DNA from: Fimenecus sp051881435 | GTDB lineage: Bacteria > Bacillota > Clostridia > Oscillospirales > Acutalibacteraceae | Assembly (NCBI GenBank): GCA_051881435.1 | Contig: JBJEPW010000032.1 | Location: 56,033-120,032 of the forward strand | Direction of reading: 5' to 3' | DNA: 64,000 nt | Shown: positions 27,801-34,536 of the stretch, piece after piece | Layout of the letters: each line of letters starts with the position of its first letter | Position numbering within the stretch: the first letter of the stretch is position 1 | Position numbers and translations under genes: made by a program | The notes under the pieces: generated by a model | Seen by the model: only the letters and a program-made list of their open reading frames with translations | What the model was told of the DNA's origin: nothing | Database searches by the model: none

Positions 27801-28546
27801 CGAAAAAAGTGCTTGAATTGGCATGTGCAAAGGCAGAAATCTTTGTTATAAACAACCTTTCGGCGGACAGCATTTCAAAGTCCGTTGAGGAGTTTGCAAG
27901 AAAAACAAAAAACGCTCAAATTATATTCATTCCCGGCGGATTTTCAGGCGGTGACGAGCCTGACGGTTCCGGCAAGTTTATAACAGCTTTCTTCAGAAAT
28001 CCCGAAATTAAGGAAGAGGTTACTGCTTTGCTTGAAAACAGAGACGGACTTATGTGCGGTATCTGCAACGGCTTCCAAGCGCTTATTAAGCTTGGTCTTG
28101 TGCCCTATGGCAAGATTATTGATACAGATGAAAACTGTCCCACACTTACCTTTAATACCATTGGACGCCACCAGTCAAGACTTGTCCGTACACGAATTGC
28201 GTCTAACAAATCTCCGTGGCTTGCCGCTACTCAGGTCGGCGATGTTTACACCGTGCCTATTTCCCACGGTGAGGGTCGCTTCCTTTGCGGTGATGAGCTT
28301 GTAAATGAGCTTGCACGAAACGGTCAAATTGCTACACAGTATGTAGATTTGAACGGTGAGCCTACTGATGATATTCAGTTTAATCCCAACAATTCCGCAT
28401 TTGCAATCGAGGGTATAACTTCACCCGATGGCAGAGTCCTCGGAAAAATGGGACACTCTGAGCGTATTGGCAGGGGACTTTATAAAAATGTTCTCGGCGA
28501 ATACGATATGAAGATGTTCGAGTCGGCAGTAAAATATTTTAAATAA
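24857..28546 (+). CDS. purL: FGAM synthase, large single-chain form
   Basis: A 1229-residue single-chain enzyme converting FGAR to FGAM with glutamine and ATP. From N to C it has a PurS-like domain, the linker with SDHCRHTTF near residue 220, two AIR-synthetase-like halves (LFKNETHNHPTEIEPFGGA; IGAIGGKDSM), and a C-terminal class I glutaminase with the nucleophile in LMCGICNGFQ and HGEGRF. This is the long form, as in Proteobacteria and some Clostridia, rather than the PurS/Q/L trio of Bacillus. It is the last gene of the operon. AGGAGGAG precedes the ATG. Confidence 0.96.
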   Translation: MVFRIFVEKKKDLAFEAKSLLSDINSLLLIDSVKDLRILNRYDVENIEKELFDYAKNTVFSEPQLDIVTDEFYDDSATVFAVEYLPGQFDQRADSAAQCIQIISKGERPLVKTAKVYALYGDISDSELSAIKNYVINAVEAREALLEKYETLAVDYEIPTTVKTLEGFLALDDNELSEFVNQYGLAMDKDDIKFCQDYFKTEGREPTITEIRMIDTYWSDHCRHTTFLTTIDSVKFNDKYIEDAWNRYIADRKALNRTKPVNLMDIATMAQRVLKKNGMLDKLDESEEINACTVKMTVNVNGKDEEWLLLFKNETHNHPTEIEPFGGAATCIGGAIRDPLSGRSYVYAAMRVTGAADPLKPVSETIEGKLPQRKIVTTAAAGYSSYGNQIGLATGQVDEIFHDGYLAKRMEIGAVIAAAPKENVRREVPDPGDVVILLGGRTGRDGCGGATGSSKSHTLKSLESCGAEVQKGNAPEERKLQRLFRNKEASILIKRCNDFGAGGVSVAIGELADGLEIDLNSVPKKYDGLDGTELAISESQERMAVVVEPKDVEKFLTLANSENLEATVVAKVTAEPRLRMYWNNNCIVDISREFLNSNGAEKHIDIETKSAETYEKNIGNDFAAEYKKLAGDLNVCSKRGLSERFDSTIGAGTVLMPFGGKNQLTPIQAMVHKISVENAVTDTCSYMAWGYNPFITEKNQYNGAYLAVVESVSKLIATGASFEDVYLTFQEYFEKPMKDSKRWGKPLAALLGAYAAQLDLGIGAIGGKDSMSGSFEDIDVPPTLVSFAVTTGKTDEVISPEFKSAGHKVVIVKPQYNENGLPVAESLISVFNQVKALVDEKKVISAYTPTYGGIAEAVMKMCFGNDIGFAYNDSLSMNDIFGYNYGAFLLELADDTEIGELVGYTTDKNEISYCGNAFALDEALSIYEGKLESVYSCNINTNGNKYPSFAYNADEKKAPAIKCASPKVLIPVFPGTNCEYDTKKVLELACAKAEIFVINNLSADSISKSVEEFARKTKNAQIIFIPGGFSGGDEPDGSGKFITAFFRNPEIKEEVTALLENRDGLMCGICNGFQALIKLGLVPYGKIIDTDENCPTLTFNTIGRHQSRLVRTRIASNKSPWLAATQVGDVYTVPISHGEGRFLCGDELVNELARNGQIATQYVDLNGEPTDDIQFNPNNSAFAIEGITSPDGRVLGKMGHSERIGRGLYKNVLGEYDMKMFESAVKYFK

Positions 28547-28585
28547 CAAAAATGTCTAAAAATCGCTTTCTGTGTATGTCCTTAG

Positions 28586-28614
28586 TTGACAAAAATGTCA
28601 ATTTATGGTATATT
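28586..28614 (+). promoter_or_regulatory. Strong promoter of the AbrB-like gene
   Basis: TTGACA (28586-28591), 17 nt, TATATT (28609-28614) preceded by TGG. A nearly self-complementary TTGACAAAAATGTCAA covers the -35 and could be an operator for an autoregulator, but it is short. Confidence 0.7.
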
Positions 28615-28637
28615 ATGCACGGAAAGCGGTGATTTTG

Positions 28638-28889
28638 ATGAAATCTGCACTGATTGTCAGACCTGTTGACAGCAACGGAAGAATTGTAATACCCAAAAAC
28701 TTACTTACGGATATTTTTAAAGCGAAGGACGATGAAAAACTCACACTTGAATTTTTTTATAACGAAGATTCTATTATTTTAAAGAGATTTCATCCCTCTT
28801 GTGTTTTTTGTGATAACCGTGAAGATTTAATAGATTTTAAAGGTGCCAAAATTTGCCCCGAATGTCTTAGTAAACTAAAAAGCATATAA
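28638..28889 (+). CDS. AbrB/SpoVT-type transcription regulator with C-terminal zinc-binding motif
   Basis: An 83-residue protein. The N-terminal swapped-hairpin DNA-binding domain has the AbrB signature RPVDSNGRIVIPKNLL followed by LEFFYNEDSIILKRF. The C terminus has CVFCDN and CPECL, two CxxC pairs 20 residues apart that probably bind zinc. This architecture is common for AbrB-family proteins in Clostridia, where they control transition-state or developmental genes. Targets cannot be told. The start ATG follows GCGGTGAT. It is monocistronic, with its own promoter and terminator. Confidence 0.87.
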   Translation: MKSALIVRPVDSNGRIVIPKNLLTDIFKAKDDEKLTLEFFYNEDSIILKRFHPSCVFCDNREDLIDFKGAKICPECLSKLKSI

Positions 28890-28890
28890 A

Positions 28891-28919
28891 AAATCCGACC
28901 GATTGGTCGGATTTTTTTA
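28891..28919. terminator. Bidirectional terminator between the abrB-like gene and rex
   Basis: AAATCCGACC (28891-28900) and GGTCGGATTT (28905-28914) form a 10-bp stem with loop GATT. T tracts occur on both strands, fitting the two convergent genes. Confidence 0.92.
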
Positions 28920-28929
28920 TGTAGTTTTT

Positions 28930-29565
28930 TCACTCTAAATTACTCACATGATAGCTTAAAGTCATAAGGCTGTCGCTTAAATGGACATTTTCAACCGCAA
29001 CATTGGGATAATTTGCGGCAATATCATAGTGGCTGAAATTCCAAAAGCCTTTAATACCTAAATCTACTAACTGAGGCGCCAATACCTCCGCCGCAGAGCT
29101 TGGAATACATAGCACGGCAACAGTAGGGGAGTTATCACGGCAAAAATTAAACAATCCGTCAATATGCCTTATTGGCAGTCCTCTCAGCATCTGGCCCGAA
29201 AGCGCTTGATTTCGGTCAAACACACCGATAAGATTAAAACCTCTTGCTTCAAAGGACATATGCAGTGCTACTGCCTTGCCCAAATTACCTGCACCTATAA
29301 GTATTGCTTTTCTATTATTGTTTACACCTAATATTTTCCCTATCTCTTCATACAGGCTTTCAATATTATATCCATATCCCTGCTGGCCGAATCCGCCGAA
29401 GCAATTCAAATCCTGTCTTATCTGTGACGCGGTAAATCCCATTTTTTCAGAAAGGTCCTTTGAAGAAATACGAACTACTCCGTTTTCTTTTAATTCGCCT
29501 AAAAATCTGTAATAACGGGGAAGGCGTTTTATGACAGAAATTGATACTCCATCATTTCTACCCAT
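28930..29565 (-). CDS. rex: Redox-sensing transcriptional repressor Rex
   Basis: A 211-residue NADH/NAD sensor. The N-terminal winged helix contains IKRLPRYYRFL and the recognition region DLSEKMGFTASQIRQDLNCFG. The Rossmann domain has ILIGAGNLGKAVA near residue 90, and the swapped C-terminal helix is present. The ATG at 29565 has AGAGGTG 6 nt upstream; a GTG at 29574 is part of that ribosome site. Rex represses fermentation and anaerobic genes when NAD is high. Here it lies 12 nt after the icd stop, as the third gene behind acn and icd. Confidence 0.94.
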   Translation of the reverse strand: MGRNDGVSISVIKRLPRYYRFLGELKENGVVRISSKDLSEKMGFTASQIRQDLNCFGGFGQQGYGYNIESLYEEIGKILGVNNNRKAILIGAGNLGKAVALHMSFEARGFNLIGVFDRNQALSGQMLRGLPIRHIDGLFNFCRDNSPTVAVLCIPSSAAEVLAPQLVDLGIKGFWNFSHYDIAANYPNVAVENVHLSDSLMTLSYHVSNLE

Positions 29566-29577
29566 TTTTTTCACCTC

Positions 29578-30741
29578 TTATGAAAGCTTCTTCACGGTTT
29601 CCATAACATAGTCACCGAATTCACTGCATGTTGCACCGTCTGAACGGCCGGTGATAACCAATTTCTTTTCTTCAAGCATACAAATATCAAGTGCACGCTC
29701 AAGCAAATCTGCTTCTTTTTGCTTTCCGATGTGAGAAAGAAGCATTACAGTTGCACGAAGCATTGAACAGGGGTCTGCATACTGACCTCTGCCTTCTCTG
29801 ATCATACGGGGAGCAGAGCCGTGAATCGCTTCAAACATTGCATAGCGTTTACCAAGGTTTGCACTGCCCGCTGTTCCTACGCCGCCTTGGAATTCTGCGG
29901 CTTCGTCAGTGATTATGTCGCCGTAAAGATTGGGAAGAATGAACACTTTAAAATCTTTTCTTCTCTTTTCATCAATAAGCTTTGCTGTTGTAATATCAAC
30001 ATACCACTCGTCGGTTATGATTTCGGGATATTCTTCGCCGACCTTCTTACAAATGCGAAGGAATTTACCGTCAGTAGTTTTGATAACATTCGCCTTATTG
30101 ATAATTGAAACTCTTTCTTTACCGTTTCTCTTTGCATAATCGTATGCAATTCTTGCAATTCTTTCAGAGCCTTCGCTCGTTGTAACAACAAAGTCCATTG
30201 CAAGGTCTTCTGTGACATTAACGCCCTTTGAACCGACAGCGTATGCGCCCTCTGTGTTTTCACGGAAGAAAGTCCAATCAATTCCCTGGTCGGGAACCTT
30301 CACGGGACGAACATTGGCAAAAAGGTCAAGTTCTTTTCTCATTGCCACATTTGCACTCTCAATATTGGGCCACGGGTCGCCTGCCTGAGGTGTTGTAGTG
30401 GGACCTTTAAGAATTACATGACACTCTTTGAGCTGGGCGAGTACATCATCGGGAATAGCTTTCATAACTGCTACACGGTTTTCTATTGTAAGTCCGTCAA
30501 TATACTTAAATTCAATTCTTCCGCTCTTCACTTCATCGGCAAGCATATATTCAAGTACTCTTGCTGATTCCTTTGTAATAATCGGACCTATTCCGTCTCC
30601 GCCGCATACGCCGATAATGATTTTATCAAGTTTTTCGTAGTCAACAAAGTCTTTTTCAGCCTTGATTTTTTCGTTTCTTGCAAGCTGTTCTCTGATAAGA
30701 GCTTCAAACTTGCCGACAGCCTCTTTTATTTGTGCTTCCAT
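29578..30741 (-). CDS. icd: Isocitrate dehydrogenase (NAD-type, isopropylmalate/isocitrate family)
   Basis: A 387-residue beta-decarboxylating dehydrogenase. GVCGGDGIGPIIT at residues 43-55, the substrate loop with ESANVAMRKELDLFANVRPVK, the FRENTEGAY motif, KANVIK, and the metal/cofactor block NLYGDIITDEAAEFQGG are present. The SANVAMRKELDLF loop and the aconitase partner upstream favour isocitrate over isopropylmalate. It makes 2-oxoglutarate for glutamate synthesis. It ends 12 nt before rex. Confidence 0.9.
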   Translation of the reverse strand: MEAQIKEAVGKFEALIREQLARNEKIKAEKDFVDYEKLDKIIIGVCGGDGIGPIITKESARVLEYMLADEVKSGRIEFKYIDGLTIENRVAVMKAIPDDVLAQLKECHVILKGPTTTPQAGDPWPNIESANVAMRKELDLFANVRPVKVPDQGIDWTFFRENTEGAYAVGSKGVNVTEDLAMDFVVTTSEGSERIARIAYDYAKRNGKERVSIINKANVIKTTDGKFLRICKKVGEEYPEIITDEWYVDITTAKLIDEKRRKDFKVFILPNLYGDIITDEAAEFQGGVGTAGSANLGKRYAMFEAIHGSAPRMIREGRGQYADPCSMLRATVMLLSHIGKQKEADLLERALDICMLEEKKLVITGRSDGATCSEFGDYVMETVKKLS

Positions 30742-30753
30742 ATTTTTAACTCC

Positions 30754-32685
30754 TTAAAATGATTGTTTTGTGTAGTTTAAAAGTCCGCCTGCAAGGATAA
30801 TATCCTTTTGACGCTGAGAAAGGTCATATTTCAGCGTATATTCTTCATTTTTTGTGATATTTACAAGCTTGGCAGGCATATTTGATATAATAGCGTTCTT
30901 AATACCGATAAGACTTAATTCGTCGCCCTGCTCAATTTTGTCATAATCGTCGGGATTTGCGAAATTTAAGGGGAGAATACCTGCATTTATAAGGTTTGCA
31001 CAGTGAATTCTTGCAAACGACTTGGTTATAACAGCTTTAACACCGAGATAAAGGGGGACAAGAGCTGCATGCTCTCTTGATGAGCCTTGACCGTAGTTAG
31101 CGCCGCCAATGATAATTCCCTTGCCCTCTTTTTTAATTCTTTCGGGGAATTCCTTATCACACACGCCGAAGCAGAACTGTGAAAGATAGGGAATGTTTGA
31201 ACGGTAGGGGAGTATTTTTGCTCCCGCAGGCATAATATGGTCAGTTGTTATATCGTCGCCGACTTTCAGTACTGCCTTTGCCGTAATATCGTCCTCCATA
31301 GGTTCACTTGAAGGGAAGGGCTTTATGTTAGGACCGTACATAACCTCAACATTTTTTGCCTCCTCGGGAGAAGCAGGTAAAGCAACCATGTTGTCGTTAA
31401 TAATAAATTCCTCAGGTAATTTGATTTCAGGAAAATCGCCGAGGGTTCTGGGATCGGTAAGTACTCCCGTAAGTGCAGATGCCGCGGCAACTTCGGGGCT
31501 TACAAGGTATATTCCTGCATCGGCAGTACCTGAACGGCCCTCAAAGTTTCTGTTAAATGTTCTCAAGGAAACTCCGGTAGAATTAGGTGACTGACCCATT
31601 CCAATACAAGGTCCGCAAGCACTCTCAAGGATTCTTGCTCCTGCATCAATCATATCGGCAAGCGCTCCGTTTTGTGAAATCATATTGAGCACCTGCTTTG
31701 AACCGGGCGCAATTGAAAGGCTGACAGAAGGATGAACAGTTTTTCCTTTAAGAATAGCCGCGACCTTCATCATATCAAGAAGTGATGAGTTTGTGCATGA
31801 GCCAATGCAAACCTGGTCAACCTTAATCTCACCGATTTCGGTAACTGATTTTACTCGGTCAGGCATATGAGGCATAGCTGCCATGGGAGCCAGTGAAGAA
31901 AGGTCAATGTTAATTACCTCGTCATAAACTGCATCATCGTCTGCTTTTAATTCAATCCAATCTTCCTCTCTGCCCTGTGCTTTAAGGAATGCCTTTGTTA
32001 TTTCATCAGAGGGAAATACAGATGTTGTAGCGCCCAATTCAGCGCCCATATTGGTGATAGTTGCTCTTTCGGGAACAGAAAGCGTTTTAACGCCCTCTCC
32101 GCCGTACTCGATGATTTTTCCAACGCCACCCTTAACGGTCATTATGCGGAGCACTTCAAGAATAACATCCTTTGCCGCAACCCAAGGGCTCAATTTACCC
32201 GTAAGGTTTACCCTTACCATTTTAGGCATTGTTATGTAGTATGTGCCGCCGCCCATCGCAACAGCAACATCAAGTCCGCCTGCGCCCATTGCAAGCATAC
32301 CGATACCGCCGCCTGTGGGGGTATGGCTGTCCGAACCTATAAGAGTTTTACCCGGTTTTCCGAATCTTTCAAGGTGCACCTGATGACAGATTCCGTTACC
32401 GGGGCGGGAAAAGCGAATTCCGCGCTTTTTTGCAACGCTTTGAATAAATCTGTGGTCATCAGCATTTTCAAAGCCTGTCTGCAATGTATTGTGGTCGATA
32501 TAAGCTACGGAAAGCTCTGTTTTAACCTGGTCAATGCCCATTGCTTCCAATTCAAGATATGCCATTGTACCGGTTGCATCCTGCGTCAAAGTCTGGTCAA
32601 TTTTAAGACCTACTTCACTTCCCACAGTCATATCTCCGCTGACAAGATGTGATTTTATCAATTTTTGTCCGATTGTCATACCCAT
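30754..32685 (-). CDS. acn: Aconitate hydratase
   Basis: A 643-residue aconitase of the short bacterial/mitochondrial-like type. GSDSHTPTGGGIGMLAMGAGG near residue 120, the cluster cysteines in CIGSCTNSS and SACGPCIGMGQ, FEGRSG, and the swivel-domain signature YGQGSSREHAAL are all visible. It interconverts citrate and isocitrate. The ATG follows AAGGAGTG. It is the first gene of acn-icd-rex; no citrate synthase gene is present in the window. Confidence 0.94.
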   Translation of the reverse strand: MGMTIGQKLIKSHLVSGDMTVGSEVGLKIDQTLTQDATGTMAYLELEAMGIDQVKTELSVAYIDHNTLQTGFENADDHRFIQSVAKKRGIRFSRPGNGICHQVHLERFGKPGKTLIGSDSHTPTGGGIGMLAMGAGGLDVAVAMGGGTYYITMPKMVRVNLTGKLSPWVAAKDVILEVLRIMTVKGGVGKIIEYGGEGVKTLSVPERATITNMGAELGATTSVFPSDEITKAFLKAQGREEDWIELKADDDAVYDEVINIDLSSLAPMAAMPHMPDRVKSVTEIGEIKVDQVCIGSCTNSSLLDMMKVAAILKGKTVHPSVSLSIAPGSKQVLNMISQNGALADMIDAGARILESACGPCIGMGQSPNSTGVSLRTFNRNFEGRSGTADAGIYLVSPEVAAASALTGVLTDPRTLGDFPEIKLPEEFIINDNMVALPASPEEAKNVEVMYGPNIKPFPSSEPMEDDITAKAVLKVGDDITTDHIMPAGAKILPYRSNIPYLSQFCFGVCDKEFPERIKKEGKGIIIGGANYGQGSSREHAALVPLYLGVKAVITKSFARIHCANLINAGILPLNFANPDDYDKIEQGDELSLIGIKNAIISNMPAKLVNITKNEEYTLKYDLSQRQKDIILAGGLLNYTKQSF

Positions 32686-32733
32686 TTATAAATCACTCCT
32701 TGGACTTTTTCATTTTTTTAACAATCTTTTTTA

Positions 32734-32762
32734 ATTGTATTACATTGTTATAAATTTGTCAA
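32734..32762 (-). promoter_or_regulatory. Promoter of acn-icd-rex
   Basis: On the minus strand, TTGACA (complement of 32757-32762), 17 nt, TACAAT (complement of 32734-32739). I looked for a Rex site of the TTGTGAA-N4-TTCACAA type around it and found none that is convincing. Confidence 0.65.
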
Positions 32763-32812
32763 TAAAAATAACTCATATATATTTTACTTTTGAACTATTT
32801 TTTTACAAAATA

Positions 32813-32841
32813 TTGATATTAAAAACTAAATATGGTACAAT
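32813..32841 (+). promoter_or_regulatory. Promoter of the ClpP-like gene
   Basis: TTGATA (32813-32818), 17 nt, TACAAT (32836-32841) with an upstream TGG. It may also drive uppP, ftsK and the following genes, which have no other evident promoter. Confidence 0.6.
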
Positions 32842-32916
32842 ATTTTGAAATATCAGGTTATATTTATCTTTCGTTTTGGAAAAATATATTTGTATTTTTC
32901 TGCGGAGGTAAATTAT

Positions 32917-33645
32917 ATGTGTGTATATTTGAACGATTTTACTGCACCTATGAATCCCACATCACCTGAGCAACAGGATGAAACCGACGTTTCTGATAAT
33001 TCTGATATTCAGTGCGAAATTCGGGATAACGGTGCATTTTCGGTGGGACGAAACGGTAAGTATGTGCATTGTCTGACAATTATAGGGCAGGTGGAGGGAC
33101 ACTATCTTCTTCCGCCGTCAAATAAAACTACAAAATATGAGCATGTTATTCCACAGCTTGTTGCGGTTGAAGAAAGCGAACAGATTGACGGTCTTTTGAT
33201 AATCTTAAATACAGTAGGCGGCGATATTGAAGCAGGTCTTGCTATTGCAGAGCTTATTTCCGGTATGAAAAAGCCGACTGCATCTTTGGTTTTGGGCGGA
33301 GGCCATTCCATAGGAGTTCCATTGGCGGTATCCGCCGACCGTTCTTTTATTGTTCCTACTGCGACTATGACAATTCACCCTGTTAGAATGAACGGCTTGG
33401 TTTTGGGAGTGCCGCAAACCCTATCGTATTTTGATAAAATGCAGGAACGCATAGTAAGTTTTGTTTCGCAAAATTCCAATATAAAGCCCGAGCGATTTCG
33501 TGAGCTTTTACTCGCGACAGGGGAGCTTGTAATGGATGTTGGAACGGTGCTGGACGGTGAAAATGCCGTTAAAGAAGGTTTAATTGATTGTATAGGCAAT
33601 TTGAAAGACGCAATGTCTTATTTATATTCAAAAATGGAAGAATAA
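32917..33645 (+). CDS. ClpP-class serine protease, TepA/YmfB-like
   Basis: A 242-residue crotonase-fold peptidase. A disordered acidic N terminus precedes the ClpP-like core. The nucleophile Ser lies in LGGGHSIGVPLA near residue 150, and the catalytic His in ATMTIHPVRM near residue 175. LNTVGGDIEAGLAIAELI is the substrate-groove helix. TepA-type proteins act in the cytoplasm on short peptides and have been linked to protein translocation in Bacillus. The ATG at 32917 follows GCGGAGGTAAAT; the frame opens further upstream without a ribosome site. It is next to uppP and ftsK, as in other Firmicutes where tepA precedes the ftsK/spoIIIE gene. Confidence 0.85.
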   Translation: MCVYLNDFTAPMNPTSPEQQDETDVSDNSDIQCEIRDNGAFSVGRNGKYVHCLTIIGQVEGHYLLPPSNKTTKYEHVIPQLVAVEESEQIDGLLIILNTVGGDIEAGLAIAELISGMKKPTASLVLGGGHSIGVPLAVSADRSFIVPTATMTIHPVRMNGLVLGVPQTLSYFDKMQERIVSFVSQNSNIKPERFRELLLATGELVMDVGTVLDGENAVKEGLIDCIGNLKDAMSYLYSKMEE

Positions 33646-33660
33646 TTTGGAGATGAATTT

Positions 33661-34521
33661 ATGTCAATTATTAAAGCGATTATTTTAGGAATTGTTCAGG
33701 GTATTACGGAATTTCTGCCTATTTCAAGCAGTGGGCACCTTTCCCTGTTTCAGCATTTTATGGGTGTGAGCGGCGAAGGCTCCCTGATGTTTTCGGTTTT
33801 ACTGCATGTCGGCACGCTGATAGCGGTGTTCATAGTTTTTTATAAAACAATTTTTGAGCTTGTGGTGGAATTCTTTTCACTGTTAAATGATATTTTCACG
33901 GGAAAGTTCAAATTTAAGGAATTAAAGGGCAAGAAGAAAATGCTTGTAATGTTTGTTTTCTCCTGCATACCGCTTCTCCTTTTATTGATTCCTGTGGGCA
34001 ACGATATGAAGCTTATGGATTTGCTCGGCGGACTTTCGGAGGACGACAGTATACTGGTTGAAGGCGTGTGCTTTACGCTTACGGGATTTTTACTTCTCTC
34101 CTCTACATATGTTGCAAAGAAACGCCCTCTTAACAGAAGCGTAAATACCCTTGATGCTTTTGCAATCGGTATTGCTCAGGTTTTTGCGGCAGGATTCCCC
34201 GGAATTTCACGTTCCGGCTCTACTATTTCAACAGGTATGATTTGCGGAGTATCAAAGGAATATATGGTTGAATATTCCTTTATTTTGGGTATCCCTGCAA
34301 TTATGGTTGCAAGTGTTGTCGAATTCAAAGATGCAATCGAGGCAGGCTCTCCCCTTGAATTACTGCCCACAATAATCGGAATAGTTGTTGCCGCAGTCAC
34401 AGGCGTTGCATGTATAAAACTGTTACAGTGGATTTTGAAAAAAGATATGTGGAAGTATTTCGGTTTTTATTGCCTTATAATAGGTATTTTCACAATAGGT
34501 TGCAGTATTTTCGGATTATAA
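33661..34521 (+). CDS. uppP: Undecaprenyl-diphosphatase UppP (BacA)
   Basis: A 286-residue polytopic membrane enzyme that recycles undecaprenyl pyrophosphate for cell-wall synthesis; overproduction gives bacitracin resistance. The two active-site loops are GITEFLPISSSGHLSL at residues 16-31 and AGFPGISRSGSTIS near residue 178. About seven hydrophobic segments are visible. It starts 15 nt after the protease gene and is 15 nt from ftsK. Confidence 0.95.
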   Translation: MSIIKAIILGIVQGITEFLPISSSGHLSLFQHFMGVSGEGSLMFSVLLHVGTLIAVFIVFYKTIFELVVEFFSLLNDIFTGKFKFKELKGKKKMLVMFVFSCIPLLLLLIPVGNDMKLMDLLGGLSEDDSILVEGVCFTLTGFLLLSSTYVAKKRPLNRSVNTLDAFAIGIAQVFAAGFPGISRSGSTISTGMICGVSKEYMVEYSFILGIPAIMVASVVEFKDAIEAGSPLELLPTIIGIVVAAVTGVACIKLLQWILKKDMWKYFGFYCLIIGIFTIGCSIFGL

Positions 34522-34536
34522 TTTGGAGATGTTTAA

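Noticed and set aside
32700..32830. Rex operator near the acn promoter
   Set aside because: TTGT and ACAA-like pieces occur, but no spaced inverted repeat of the Rex type could be found.
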